A stretch of 64,000 bases of DNA, from contig NZ_LVWA01000005.1 in assembly GCF_001907195.1 (NCBI RefSeq), forward strand, positions 744,001-808,000. The letters run 5' to 3'. The first letter of the stretch is position 1. Each line of letters opens with the position of its first letter. The notes below the pieces were generated by a model. It did not search any database and was not told where the DNA came from. It saw nothing but the letters and a program-made list of their open reading frames with translations. A program made the translations under genes and the position numbers. Positions 26,178 to 34,445 of the stretch are shown piece by piece. The stretch comes from Pontibacter flavimaris. Lineage in GTDB: Bacteria; Bacteroidota; Bacteroidia; Cytophagales; Hymenobacteraceae.

Positions 26178-26192
26178 TAGCACAAGTATAAA

Positions 26193-27782
26193 ATGAAGAC
26201 GAAATATATAGCAAGTCTGCTCCTTTCCGGCCTCATAAGCTTCTCAACTGTATCCTGTACAGATGACCTGGACCAGACGCCTCCATATGAGGTAACGTCG
26301 GCAACCGTTTACAACGACTTTAACAACTACAAGCAGGTGCTCGCCAAGGTGTATGCCGGCTATGCCCTGACAGGCCAGATTGGCCCCGCTGGCGACCCGG
26401 ACATTACAGGCGGCGACGAGGGCTTCTCCTCGTACCTGCGCCAGTACTGGCAGCTGCAGGAGCTCACCACGGATGAGGCCATCATAGGCTGGGGCGACGC
26501 CGGTTTGCCAGACCTGCACGACATGGACTGGTCGCCAAACAACCAGTTCATCACGGCCATGTTTGCCCGTATTTACTACCAGATCTCGCTTTCTAACGAG
26601 TTTATCCGGGAGACGACGGATGAGAAACTAGCCGGCCGGGGTATCACCGGTGCCAACGCGGAGACCGCCAGGCTGTTCCATGCGGAGGCCCGCTTCCTGC
26701 GAGCCCTTAGCTACTATCATGCCCTGGACCTGTTCGGAAACGTTCCTTTTGTGGATGAGAACGATCAGGTAGGCGCTTTCTTCCCGGAGCAGATCTCCAG
26801 AGCGGAGCTGTTTGACTACGTAGAGGCAGAACTGCTGGCGGTGGAGAGCCTGCTGGCGGAGCCGATGCAGAACGAGTATGCCCGTGCCGACAAGGGAGCT
26901 GCCTGGACCCTGCTGGCAAAGCTATACCTGAACGCAGAAGTATACAAAGGTGAAAACCGGTATGCTGATGCCATGGCCTACGCTAAAAAAGTGGTGGATG
27001 CCGGCTACACGCTGGAAGAGGATTACGATGACCTGTTCCTGGCTGATAACCATACTGCCAATGGTATCATCTTCCCGATCGCATTCGATGGCCAGCGAAC
27101 CCAGACCTTTGGTGGCACGACGTACCTGGTGCATGCGCCCATTGGCGGCTCCATGCGCCCGGTGGAGGATTTCGGCGTTGGCGGAGGATGGGCAGGACTG
27201 CGCACCACTTCTGCATTCGTAGGCTTGTTCCCGAACCCGGAAGACAGCCAGGATGACAGAGCCAACTTCTATACACTCGGGCAGACACTGGAGATTGCCG
27301 AGATTGGCCCCTTCTCTAATGGCTACGCTATCGCAAAGTATAAAAACCTGACCTCTGACGGAGAGGTAGGATCCCATGCAGGCCTGGAATTCGTTGATAC
27401 CGATTTCCCGATGTTCCGTGTGGCTGATGCCTACCTGATGTATGCTGAGGCTGCGCTTCGTGCGGGCGGCGACCTGGGCCTGGCGGTTGATCTGGTAAAC
27501 AGGCTGCGGGAGCGTGCCTATGACGGTGCCTCCGGCAACATCACCCAGAGCCAGCTGAACCTGCAATTTGTTCTGGACGAGCGAGGCAGGGAACTGTACT
27601 GGGAAGGCCACAGAAGAACCGACCTTATCCGCTACGGCTTGTTTACAGGAAGCGACTACCTGTGGCCTTGGAAAGGCGGTGTGGCCGAAGGACGCGCGGT
27701 TGGGGATTTCCGTGCCCTCTTCCCGATTCCTACGCCGGATTTGATCGCTAACCCGAACCTGCAGCAGAACCCAGGATATTAA
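26193..27782 (+). CDS. susD: SusD-family glycan-binding lipoprotein
   Basis: Surface lipoprotein that caps SusC and captures glycan. 529 residues with lipobox cysteine Cys22 (FSTVSC) followed by acidic residues suited to surface export. TPR-like helices carry ARLFHAEARFLRALSYYHALDLFGNVP (about 155-180), and the C-terminal part has the family pattern LDERGRELYWEGHRRTDLIRYG. It begins 15 bp after SusC with AAGTATAAA directly before the ATG. Together with the starch-binding SusE-like protein downstream, alpha-glucan is the likely substrate. Confidence 0.95.
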   Translation: MKTKYIASLLLSGLISFSTVSCTDDLDQTPPYEVTSATVYNDFNNYKQVLAKVYAGYALTGQIGPAGDPDITGGDEGFSSYLRQYWQLQELTTDEAIIGWGDAGLPDLHDMDWSPNNQFITAMFARIYYQISLSNEFIRETTDEKLAGRGITGANAETARLFHAEARFLRALSYYHALDLFGNVPFVDENDQVGAFFPEQISRAELFDYVEAELLAVESLLAEPMQNEYARADKGAAWTLLAKLYLNAEVYKGENRYADAMAYAKKVVDAGYTLEEDYDDLFLADNHTANGIIFPIAFDGQRTQTFGGTTYLVHAPIGGSMRPVEDFGVGGGWAGLRTTSAFVGLFPNPEDSQDDRANFYTLGQTLEIAEIGPFSNGYAIAKYKNLTSDGEVGSHAGLEFVDTDFPMFRVADAYLMYAEAALRAGGDLGLAVDLVNRLRERAYDGASGNITQSQLNLQFVLDERGRELYWEGHRRTDLIRYGLFTGSDYLWPWKGGVAEGRAVGDFRALFPIPTPDLIANPNLQQNPGY

Positions 27783-27790
27783 TCATCAAT

Positions 27791-27831
27791 AAGCGCTTCC
27801 GGGCGGTAGCAACCATAGCCCGGAAGCGCTT
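27791..27831 (+). promoter_or_regulatory. Strong hairpin between susD and susE-like gene
   Basis: Perfect 14-bp arms AAGCGCTTCCGGGC / GCCCGGAAGCGCTT with a 13-base loop fill most of the 73-bp gap. There is no T-run after it, so it is more likely an mRNA stability or partial-attenuation element that sets SusC/D against SusE levels than a full terminator. Confidence 0.6.
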
Positions 27832-27855
27832 CCAAAACTTATTAAACATGTCTTT

Positions 27856-28899
27856 ATGAAAAGCTGGTTAAATAGATCATTACTATTCCTCTTCGCATCG
27901 CTCTTGTTAACAGGCTGCGAGAAGGATGAAGACAAGGCGGTTGTCCGGGAGGGGACGGCGCCGGTATTAACGGCATCAGCAACTTCTCTCTTACTTACAG
28001 AGGAAGAAGCTGCAAGTGAGGCCCTGACTCTTTCCTGGAACGATGCTGATTTCGGTTATAAGGCCGCTGCGGAGTACTGGCTGGAAATCGATACCGCCGG
28101 CGACAATTTTGTGAAGCCTTACAGTGTGTCGCTGGGAAACACCCGCGAGAAAGTATACACCGTGGAGGAGCTGAACACGCTGCTTACGAAACTGAAGTAT
28201 ACCCCGGAAGAGGCGCATGACGTTGCTATAAGGATCAAAGCGACGGTTTCTGATCTTATCAACCCTGTTTACTCTGGGGCAGAAACGGTGTCAGTAACCA
28301 CGTATTCTACGTATGTGGAGCCTACTTTTGTGTATGTTCCGGGCGATTACCAGGGCTGGAGCCCGGAAACGGCTCCTTCGTTGATCTCGGTGGAGGACAA
28401 CGGGATTTACCAGGGCATCATTAGTTTCAACAACAAGGATAACAACCTCAAGTTTAAGATCACGGCGGGAAGAAGCTGGGAAACAAACTACGGGGGCGGG
28501 TCTGCTGCCGGCACCCTTGCTGTGAACGGCCCTGATTTGTCAGTTCCAGCCAAGGACAGCTACAGAATCACAGTTGACCTGAATACCATGACCTGGACAG
28601 CAGCCAAGTACTCGTGGGGGCTGATCGGTGATGCTACTCCCGGAGGATGGGATAAGGATACCGACATGGTCTATGATAACGAGGCCGGGGTTTGGAAGCT
28701 AACTACTAACTTAACTGCAGGAAAGATCAAGTTCAGGCTCAACGATGACTGGGGCACCAACTACGGCGAGAACAATGGCGATAACGTTTTGGAGGCCGGT
28801 GGAGCTGATATTTCTGTTGCTGCGGCCGGAACCTATGAAATTGTGCTGGACCTGGAAAACGAGGACGAAACGGCAACTTATACCATCACCAAAAAATAA
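27856..28899 (+). CDS. susE: SusE/SusF-like starch-binding outer-membrane lipoprotein
   Basis: Surface lipoprotein of 347 residues, lipobox LLLTGC with Cys21, then an acidic stretch (EKDED). An N-terminal SusE-type Ig-like domain (about 30-150) has PVLTASATSLLLTEEEAASEAL and is followed by two related binding modules: one beginning VYVPGDYQGWSPETAP (about 155-250) and one with GDATPGGWDKDTDMVYD (about 255-347). Trp and acidic residues in these repeats resemble the starch-binding faces of SusE and SusF. It is last in the fecR-susC-susD unit and ends at a strong terminator. This gene is the best evidence that the locus targets starch or a related alpha-glucan. Confidence 0.88.
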   Translation: MKSWLNRSLLFLFASLLLTGCEKDEDKAVVREGTAPVLTASATSLLLTEEEAASEALTLSWNDADFGYKAAAEYWLEIDTAGDNFVKPYSVSLGNTREKVYTVEELNTLLTKLKYTPEEAHDVAIRIKATVSDLINPVYSGAETVSVTTYSTYVEPTFVYVPGDYQGWSPETAPSLISVEDNGIYQGIISFNNKDNNLKFKITAGRSWETNYGGGSAAGTLAVNGPDLSVPAKDSYRITVDLNTMTWTAAKYSWGLIGDATPGGWDKDTDMVYDNEAGVWKLTTNLTAGKIKFRLNDDWGTNYGENNGDNVLEAGGADISVAAAGTYEIVLDLENEDETATYTITKK

Positions 28900-28915
28900 A
28901 GGTATGAGTTTTATA

Positions 28916-28950
28916 AAAAGAGCCCGGCAGCGTTGTTGCCGGGCTCTTTT
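28916..28950 (+). terminator. Rho-independent terminator of the SusCDE unit
   Basis: A perfect 13-bp stem AAAAGAGCCCGGC / GCCGGGCTCTTTT with a 9-base loop, the T-run being part of the stem. It lies 16 bases after the SusE stop codon. Confidence 0.88.
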
Positions 28951-29033
28951 TGTTTTACCACAAGTATAAAATGGGCTGGTTTTATACTTGCATACTCAGC
29001 TTGCGATTCACTGATGCAGTGAAGGTGTAAACC

Positions 29034-29105
29034 CACCCCCAATCCTCCGAGGAGGGGAATTTTTTCAAAAGAGTAGATATTCCCCTCCTCGGAGGGGCAG
29101 GGGTG
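29034..29105. repeat. Inverted CCCCTCC/GGAGGGG repeat element
   Basis: Two 27-base arms (29034-29060 and 29079-29105) are inverted copies with four differences around an 18-base A/T-rich loop. The core is CCTCCGAGGAGGGGAAT. Similar CCCCTCC...GGAGGGG modules recur at 37.74-37.89 and 59.87-59.95 kb, so this is one of a family of dispersed non-coding repeats. Confidence 0.75.
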
Positions 29106-29130
29106 CGTTAATCGCAACTTGAGTTTGTTT

Positions 29131-30783
29131 CTACTCCATGTTACCGAACCTGTTACCAAAGAAATCACCTTCGTTCCAGGTAGGTCTTTGCTCTTCCTGG
29201 GCCACCAGGTAGCCGATGAGGAAATTGAGCTGCACATACTTTCTGGCGGCATCGAAATCAAATACACCTCCCTCAAAGTTATCCTGCGGTTTGTGGTAAT
29301 ACTTGTCGCGCCATACTTTCACGGTCTCGTCGAGGTTGTTTTTGCCGTCTGCAGTCTTATTGCCATACTTGATGTGGAGTGCCGGCACGCCCTGCACCAC
29401 AAAGCTGTACTGGTCGCTGCGCACAAAACGGTTCTGCTCCGGCTCCGGGTCTTCCTCCACATCCAGCCCCAGATACTTACTGGCCTGCTGCACCTCCTCC
29501 TGCAAGGACGAATGCGCAGCCCCCAGCGGCACCACCGACAGCAGCGGCGCGATGAGCGTCGGCATGTCCGTGTTCACGTTGGCCACCAACTGGCTGGCAG
29601 GCACGGTAGGGAATTTGGCAAAGTATGCCGAGCCGAGCAGGCCCATTTCCTCGGCCGTTACCATCACAATAAGTATGGAGCGCTTCGGCTTCTTCTTTAC
29701 GTTGTGGTATACTTTGGCAATCTCCAGGAGGCTGGCCACGCCGGAGGCGTTGTCGTGGGCACCGTTGTAGATGGAGTCGCCGTCGATCGGCTTGCCTACG
29801 CCCGTATGGTCGAGGTGGGCGCTGTGCACCACGTACTCGTTCTTAAGCACGGGGTCAGAGCCCTCTATTTTCCCGATCACATTGTAGCTCTCTATGTCCT
29901 CGAATCTGTTGCTGAAGCTGCCCTTGATGCGGAAAGGAAGTATGGCTGAGGCTGGTTTCCCGCTTTTGATGGTACCCGCCACCTGCTGCAGGTCCAGTCC
30001 TGCTCCCGTTATCAGTTTCTGAAGCGTGTTGTAGTGGAGCATGCCCATCAGCTTTACGTCTTCGTGATGGCTGCGCGAGGCGGCTACCGTTCCATCTGCC
30101 CCCATCACGTTGCTCATACCCCTGGTAGAGAAATCCGGCAGGCCACCGTTTGGGTTCAGGGAGCCGAGCAATACACCCACGGCACCATTTGCAGCGGCCG
30201 TGTTCAGTATGGTTTGCATATCCATACTAAAAGATGCCACCGTGGACGGAAACGACGCAGGCGTACTGCGCAGAATAACCACCACTTTGCCCTTCGCGTC
30301 AATGGTAGCGTAATCATCGTAATTCAGGTCTGGGGCGCTTATCCCGAAGCCGGCAAAAACCAACGGGGCATCCACCGCTACCTGCTTCTCCACCGCATTC
30401 GGGAAAAGTATAAAGTCTTTGCCGTACACCAGATCTTCGGTGCCCGCGGTGTCTGCTGTAAGCTGCAGGCTAGCGCCCGGGACTGTGGTGGCCGTACGCA
30501 CGCGCACCGTTTGCAGGTAGGTGCCATTCTCGCCGGCAGGTTGCACGTTCAGCTCCTTAAACCGGGCTGTCACATAGTCTACCGCCATTTGGTAGCCTGG
30601 GGTGCCCGGCTTGCGGCCCAGCAGCTTGTCATCGGCCAGGTAGGCGATGTGCGCACTGATGTCGGCAGGCTTTACTTTGTTCATTGCCTTGGCCACGGGC
30701 CTGGGCACATCAGGTGTTTGGCCGTAAGCGGATACGGAGGCCAGCGCCAGGCACAGGCCTGCCGTTATACTTTTCAATCGCAT
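29131..30783 (-). CDS. Secreted M28-family metallopeptidase with PA domain
   Basis: Exported zinc aminopeptidase or carboxypeptidase of 550 residues. The ATG at 30783 places a signal peptide (ends SVSAYGQ) at the N-terminus; starts at 30801 and 30828 are possible but less fitting. A PA-like insert (about 130-270) precedes the rest of the catalytic domain. M28 metal-site motifs are HLDHTG, GAHDNASGVASLLEIA and TAEEMGLLGSAYF, with a late His in VPALHIKYG. It stands alone on the minus strand, convergent with the SusE gene. A second, distant M28 peptidase lies at 48.0-49.6 kb. Confidence 0.92.
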   Translation of the reverse strand: MRLKSITAGLCLALASVSAYGQTPDVPRPVAKAMNKVKPADISAHIAYLADDKLLGRKPGTPGYQMAVDYVTARFKELNVQPAGENGTYLQTVRVRTATTVPGASLQLTADTAGTEDLVYGKDFILFPNAVEKQVAVDAPLVFAGFGISAPDLNYDDYATIDAKGKVVVILRSTPASFPSTVASFSMDMQTILNTAAANGAVGVLLGSLNPNGGLPDFSTRGMSNVMGADGTVAASRSHHEDVKLMGMLHYNTLQKLITGAGLDLQQVAGTIKSGKPASAILPFRIKGSFSNRFEDIESYNVIGKIEGSDPVLKNEYVVHSAHLDHTGVGKPIDGDSIYNGAHDNASGVASLLEIAKVYHNVKKKPKRSILIVMVTAEEMGLLGSAYFAKFPTVPASQLVANVNTDMPTLIAPLLSVVPLGAAHSSLQEEVQQASKYLGLDVEEDPEPEQNRFVRSDQYSFVVQGVPALHIKYGNKTADGKNNLDETVKVWRDKYYHKPQDNFEGGVFDFDAARKYVQLNFLIGYLVAQEEQRPTWNEGDFFGNRFGNME

Positions 30784-31501
30784 AGTTTTATTGTTGGTCA
30801 TCCGGTAAAGAAAAACATTAACGGCCATTTATGCTAAAGATGCCCTGGCACAAGAGAAATTTAAAGGAAAGGCTGTAGCGCTGAAGTATAAACTGGGGAC
30901 AGCGCCTGATTATACCTGATGGTTTTGAAACAGAGTGGGAGCGAGGCTGTTTATACGTGCAGGTGGTTATGTAGTGTATGCGGCAGTGTCAGGCCCATCG
31001 TTGCTGGGGATTTTAAGCTGGTTTATACTTTAGAACTCGTTCCATTAGGCCTTCCTTCGGAATGCGTTTGCTGCGCAAGGGTGTTTCGGGGTAGCAGCTG
31101 GCGCAGAAGCCGCTATACTTTGTGCGGGTCGGAAACAATAATTATTTAAGTTGATTTATTATGTTCAATAAAGGCAAAAGAGTCATTTCCTGTTGAAATT
31201 GAGGACTGCTAAAAGAAAGCTTCCAGAAAAGTATAAACCAACCGCTGCAGGACGCTTTGCAGCCAAAGCTGTTGATTCATCCGGCAACGCTTCTGCATTG
31301 GTGGGATCAGCATGAAGTATACTTATACTTTACACCGGGATCCATTTTAGGTCCAGGCGGACATCTCTTGATCCATACTTCTGCCGTGCGACACGAGCCA
31401 TTTGTCGGGAAGGTATAGGTGCATCCGTAATTTGGAGGTAAATTTGAGAAACCAGTGCCCGCTACAGTATAAAAGCGGGCTAGCAAGCGCAAACAAATCC
31501 T
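30784..31501. other. Long intergenic region before the redox-glycosyltransferase cluster
   Basis: 718 bases with no supported gene. Copies of AAGTAT/ATACTT are frequent, including three overlapping or adjacent ones at 31315-31330 (AAGTATACTT then ATACTT). A short A/T-rich stretch at about 31135-31190 could hold the promoter for the following cluster. Short open frames here show no protein-like composition. Confidence 0.5.
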
Positions 31502-32890
31502 ATGAGGGACGCAGCACAGACAGGTGATTTTTGCATCCGCACGAAAGGCCGCCGCATCGTGATCATCGGCAACGGCATTTCGGGGATAACCTGCGCGCGC
31601 CACATCCGCAAACGCGACCCGGAGGCGCACATCACCATCGTCTCTGGCGAAACCGAGCATTTCTTTTCCCGCACTGCGCTCATGTACATCTACATGGGCC
31701 ACATGACCTATGCGCACACCAAGCCCTACGAGGACTGGTTCTGGGAGAAAAACCGCCTGGAGCTGGTGCACGACTGGGTGACAAGTATAAACTTTGAGCA
31801 AAAAGAGCTGCAGCTGCAGCAACAGGAGCCGCTAAAGTATGATATCCTGATCCTGGCCCTTGGGTCAAAACCGAACATGTTTAACTGGCCGGGGCAAGAG
31901 CTGGAGGGGGTGCAGGGGCTATACACCTACCAGGATCTGCAAAAGATGAACGATAACACCGCCAACTGCCGGCACGCCGTGGTGGTGGGCGGCGGTTTGA
32001 TTGGCGTGGAGATGGTGGAGATGCTGCTTAGCCGCAACATACCGGTGACCTTCCTGGTGCGCGAAAAGCATTTCTGGGAGCACATCCTGCCAAAAGAGGA
32101 GTCGGAACTGGTGATGCGCCACCTGCGCGAGCACCACGTAGACCTGCGGCTGCAGACAGCGCTAAAGGAGCTGCTGGACGATGGAGCAGGTAAGGTAAGC
32201 GCAGTCGTGACCGCATCCGGAGAAGAGATTCCCTGCCAGTTTGTGGGCTTGGCGGTGGGCGTGAAGCCGAATATCGAGCTGGTGCGCAACACACAACTGG
32301 AGGTGAACAAAGGTATTCTGGTCGATCAGCGCTTTGCCACCAATATCCCCAACGTGTTTGCTATCGGCGACTGTGCCGAGTACCGGGTGCCGGTGCCGCA
32401 GCGCCAACGTATAGAACAGGTGTGGTATACCGGCCGGATGCACGGCGAAACGCTGGCGCACAACCTTACCCATCCGGAGCCTGTTGCTTACACACCGGGG
32501 CCGTGGTTTAACTCCGCCAAGTTCTTCGATATCGAGTACCAGACCTACGGCATGGTTCCCAGCAGGTGGGAGGAGCCGGTAACATCATTTTACTGGGAGC
32601 ATGCGGATGGCAAAATCGCTTTTCGGGCGGTGTTCAACGGCGAGACAAAAAAGCTGCACGGCGTAAACTGCCTGGGCATGCGCCTGCGGCACGATTTTTT
32701 CGACCAGGCGCTGCGGGAGAGCTGGACGGTGGAGCAGGTGCTGGTAAAACTGCACGAAGCCAACTTTGATCCGGAATTTTATGAGCGCCACCACCGTGAC
32801 ATCCTGCAGGCTTACAACCGGCAGTTAGGAACAGACCTGCAGCAGGAGAAGAAAGAAAAGAAAGGACTTTTGTCTTACTTATGGAGGTAG
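31502..32890 (+). CDS. NAD(P)/FAD-dependent oxidoreductase (nitrite/rubredoxin reductase-like)
   Basis: A 462-residue two-dinucleotide-fold flavoprotein. The FAD site is VIIGNGISGITCARHIRKRD (about 20-39); the NAD(P)H site is VVVGGGLIGVEMVEMLL (about 160-176); the second FAD motif is VFAIGDCAEY (about 285-294). The C-terminal 150 residues are atypical for ferredoxin reductases. It probably passes electrons from NAD(P)H to a partner. The next gene, ten bases on, encodes a membrane protein with four likely iron-sulfur sites, an obvious candidate acceptor. First gene of the 31.5-37.3 kb cluster. Confidence 0.85.
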   Translation: MRDAAQTGDFCIRTKGRRIVIIGNGISGITCARHIRKRDPEAHITIVSGETEHFFSRTALMYIYMGHMTYAHTKPYEDWFWEKNRLELVHDWVTSINFEQKELQLQQQEPLKYDILILALGSKPNMFNWPGQELEGVQGLYTYQDLQKMNDNTANCRHAVVVGGGLIGVEMVEMLLSRNIPVTFLVREKHFWEHILPKEESELVMRHLREHHVDLRLQTALKELLDDGAGKVSAVVTASGEEIPCQFVGLAVGVKPNIELVRNTQLEVNKGILVDQRFATNIPNVFAIGDCAEYRVPVPQRQRIEQVWYTGRMHGETLAHNLTHPEPVAYTPGPWFNSAKFFDIEYQTYGMVPSRWEEPVTSFYWEHADGKIAFRAVFNGETKKLHGVNCLGMRLRHDFFDQALRESWTVEQVLVKLHEANFDPEFYERHHRDILQAYNRQLGTDLQQEKKEKKGLLSYLWR

Positions 32891-32900
32891 TTAAACGGCT

Positions 32901-34445
32901 ATGAACGCGATACAAAAACTTGGCCTGGGTGTGTTCCTGCTGGCGCTGCTGCTTTTCAACGCGCTGCTCTTTATGGGGCGGTTCGAGCTGACGGTACAGG
33001 AACTGGAGCAGTCGGTGAAACAGGAGCATGTGGAGGTGCTGCGGCAGGAGCTGCAGCCGATGCTGGGTAAGACGTATACGTCCAGCTTCGGCTTTGCCAC
33101 CGACTTTAACCGCTACCTCGACAACTACAACGAGGAGCAGCAGCGCAGCCAGCAATGGGACCGCGTGATTTGGGACGACTATGCCTTTGCCCTTGCAAGG
33201 GTAGCCAGCCAGGGTTTTGTGGAGAACAACAAGCTGCTGCTGCTCTTCCTGACGGTTATACTGGGGGCAGCCGGCGCCCTGGTCAACATCCTGCCAAAGT
33301 ATAGGGGCGAACCAGCGGGCATCAAAAACAACGGCATCATGTTCTCCTCCAATAAAGCGCGCGGGGTGGTCGGGATAACGATTGGGGTATACTTAACGGC
33401 CATTTACGTGCTGCTGTATTGGTATCCCGAGTACCTCGTGAACTGGGCCTTGCTCGTGGATCCGCTCAGCTACGCTTTGTCGGGAGGGCCAGCCAGCCAG
33501 TGGTTTCTGTATGGCACCATTTATACCTTAGCCATTCTGGTGATGGGCGTGCGGATGTTCCGCAAGTATAAAGGCAACAACTACCAGCTGCTGCGCACGG
33601 CCTCGGTCATGTTCTTTCAGTTGAGTTTTGCTTTCCTGATTCCGGAGGTGCTGGTGCTGCTGAACCTGCCCTGGTACGACCTGAAAAACATCTGGCCGCT
33701 GGACTATGACTTCTTCTTCGAGTACAGTGTGGCCAGTATGCTGGGCAGCGGCAGCATCGGCTTGTTCTTGTTTATTTGGGGGATTCTGCTGATCATACTT
33801 GCCGTGCCGCTGTTTACCTATTTTTACGGAAAGCGCTGGTACTGCAGCTGGGTGTGCGGCTGCGGCGGCCTGGCCGAAACCGCCGGCGATCCCTACCGCC
33901 ACCTTTCCGATAAATCCCTGAAAGCCTGGAAAGTGGAGCGCTGGATGGTACACGGCATTTTGGTCATCATCACCGTCATCACTTTGCTTACCATTGCCAA
34001 TTTTTTCACCGAATTTGCGCTGCTGAAGCAGTCCACCGACATGCTGCACCAGTGGTACGGCTTCCTGATTGGATCGGCTTTTGCGGGGGTGATTGGCGTG
34101 GGCTTCTACCCGCTGATGGGCAACCGCGTGTGGTGCCGCTTTGGCTGCCCGCTGGCTGCCTACCTGGGCCTGGTGCAGCGCTTCAAGTCGCGGTTCCGGA
34201 TCACCACGAACGGCGGCCAGTGTATCTCCTGCGGCAACTGCTCCACCTACTGCGAGATGGGCATTGACGTGCGCTGGTACGCGCAGCGGGGGCAGAACAT
34301 CGTCCGGTCGTCCTGCGTGGGCTGCGGCATTTGCGCCAGCGTGTGCCCGCGTGGCGTGCTGAAGCTGGAGAACGGAACGGAGCAGGGACGCATCACCGAT
34401 ATTCCTTTCCTGACCGGGAACGAGTCGATCAATGTACTGAACTAA
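32901..34445 (+). CDS. Membrane polyferredoxin of NapH/NosR/CcoG type
   Basis: A 514-residue inner-membrane protein with an N-terminal anchor, a polar segment (about 30-105), then about six further helices. Cysteine motifs are WYCSWVCGCGG near 315, WCRFGCP near 412, and two ferredoxin [4Fe-4S] motifs, CISCGNCSTYCEMG near 441 and CVGCGICASVCPRG near 472. This is the layout of NapH and the NosR C-terminal part, which carry electrons across or along the membrane. No nitrate or nitrous oxide reductase gene is nearby. Sandwiched between a flavin oxidoreductase (10 bp upstream) and a glycosyltransferase (stop and start overlap by one base). Confidence 0.87.
   Translation: MNAIQKLGLGVFLLALLLFNALLFMGRFELTVQELEQSVKQEHVEVLRQELQPMLGKTYTSSFGFATDFNRYLDNYNEEQQRSQQWDRVIWDDYAFALARVASQGFVENNKLLLLFLTVILGAAGALVNILPKYRGEPAGIKNNGIMFSSNKARGVVGITIGVYLTAIYVLLYWYPEYLVNWALLVDPLSYALSGGPASQWFLYGTIYTLAILVMGVRMFRKYKGNNYQLLRTASVMFFQLSFAFLIPEVLVLLNLPWYDLKNIWPLDYDFFFEYSVASMLGSGSIGLFLFIWGILLIILAVPLFTYFYGKRWYCSWVCGCGGLAETAGDPYRHLSDKSLKAWKVERWMVHGILVIITVITLLTIANFFTEFALLKQSTDMLHQWYGFLIGSAFAGVIGVGFYPLMGNRVWCRFGCPLAAYLGLVQRFKSRFRITTNGGQCISCGNCSTYCEMGIDVRWYAQRGQNIVRSSCVGCGICASVCPRGVLKLENGTEQGRITDIPFLTGNESINVLN

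Noticed and set aside
30919..31149. 76-residue frame in the long gap before the redox cluster
   Set aside because: Composition rich in Cys, Arg and Ser with no motif; overlaps several AAGTAT words; no sign of selection visible.
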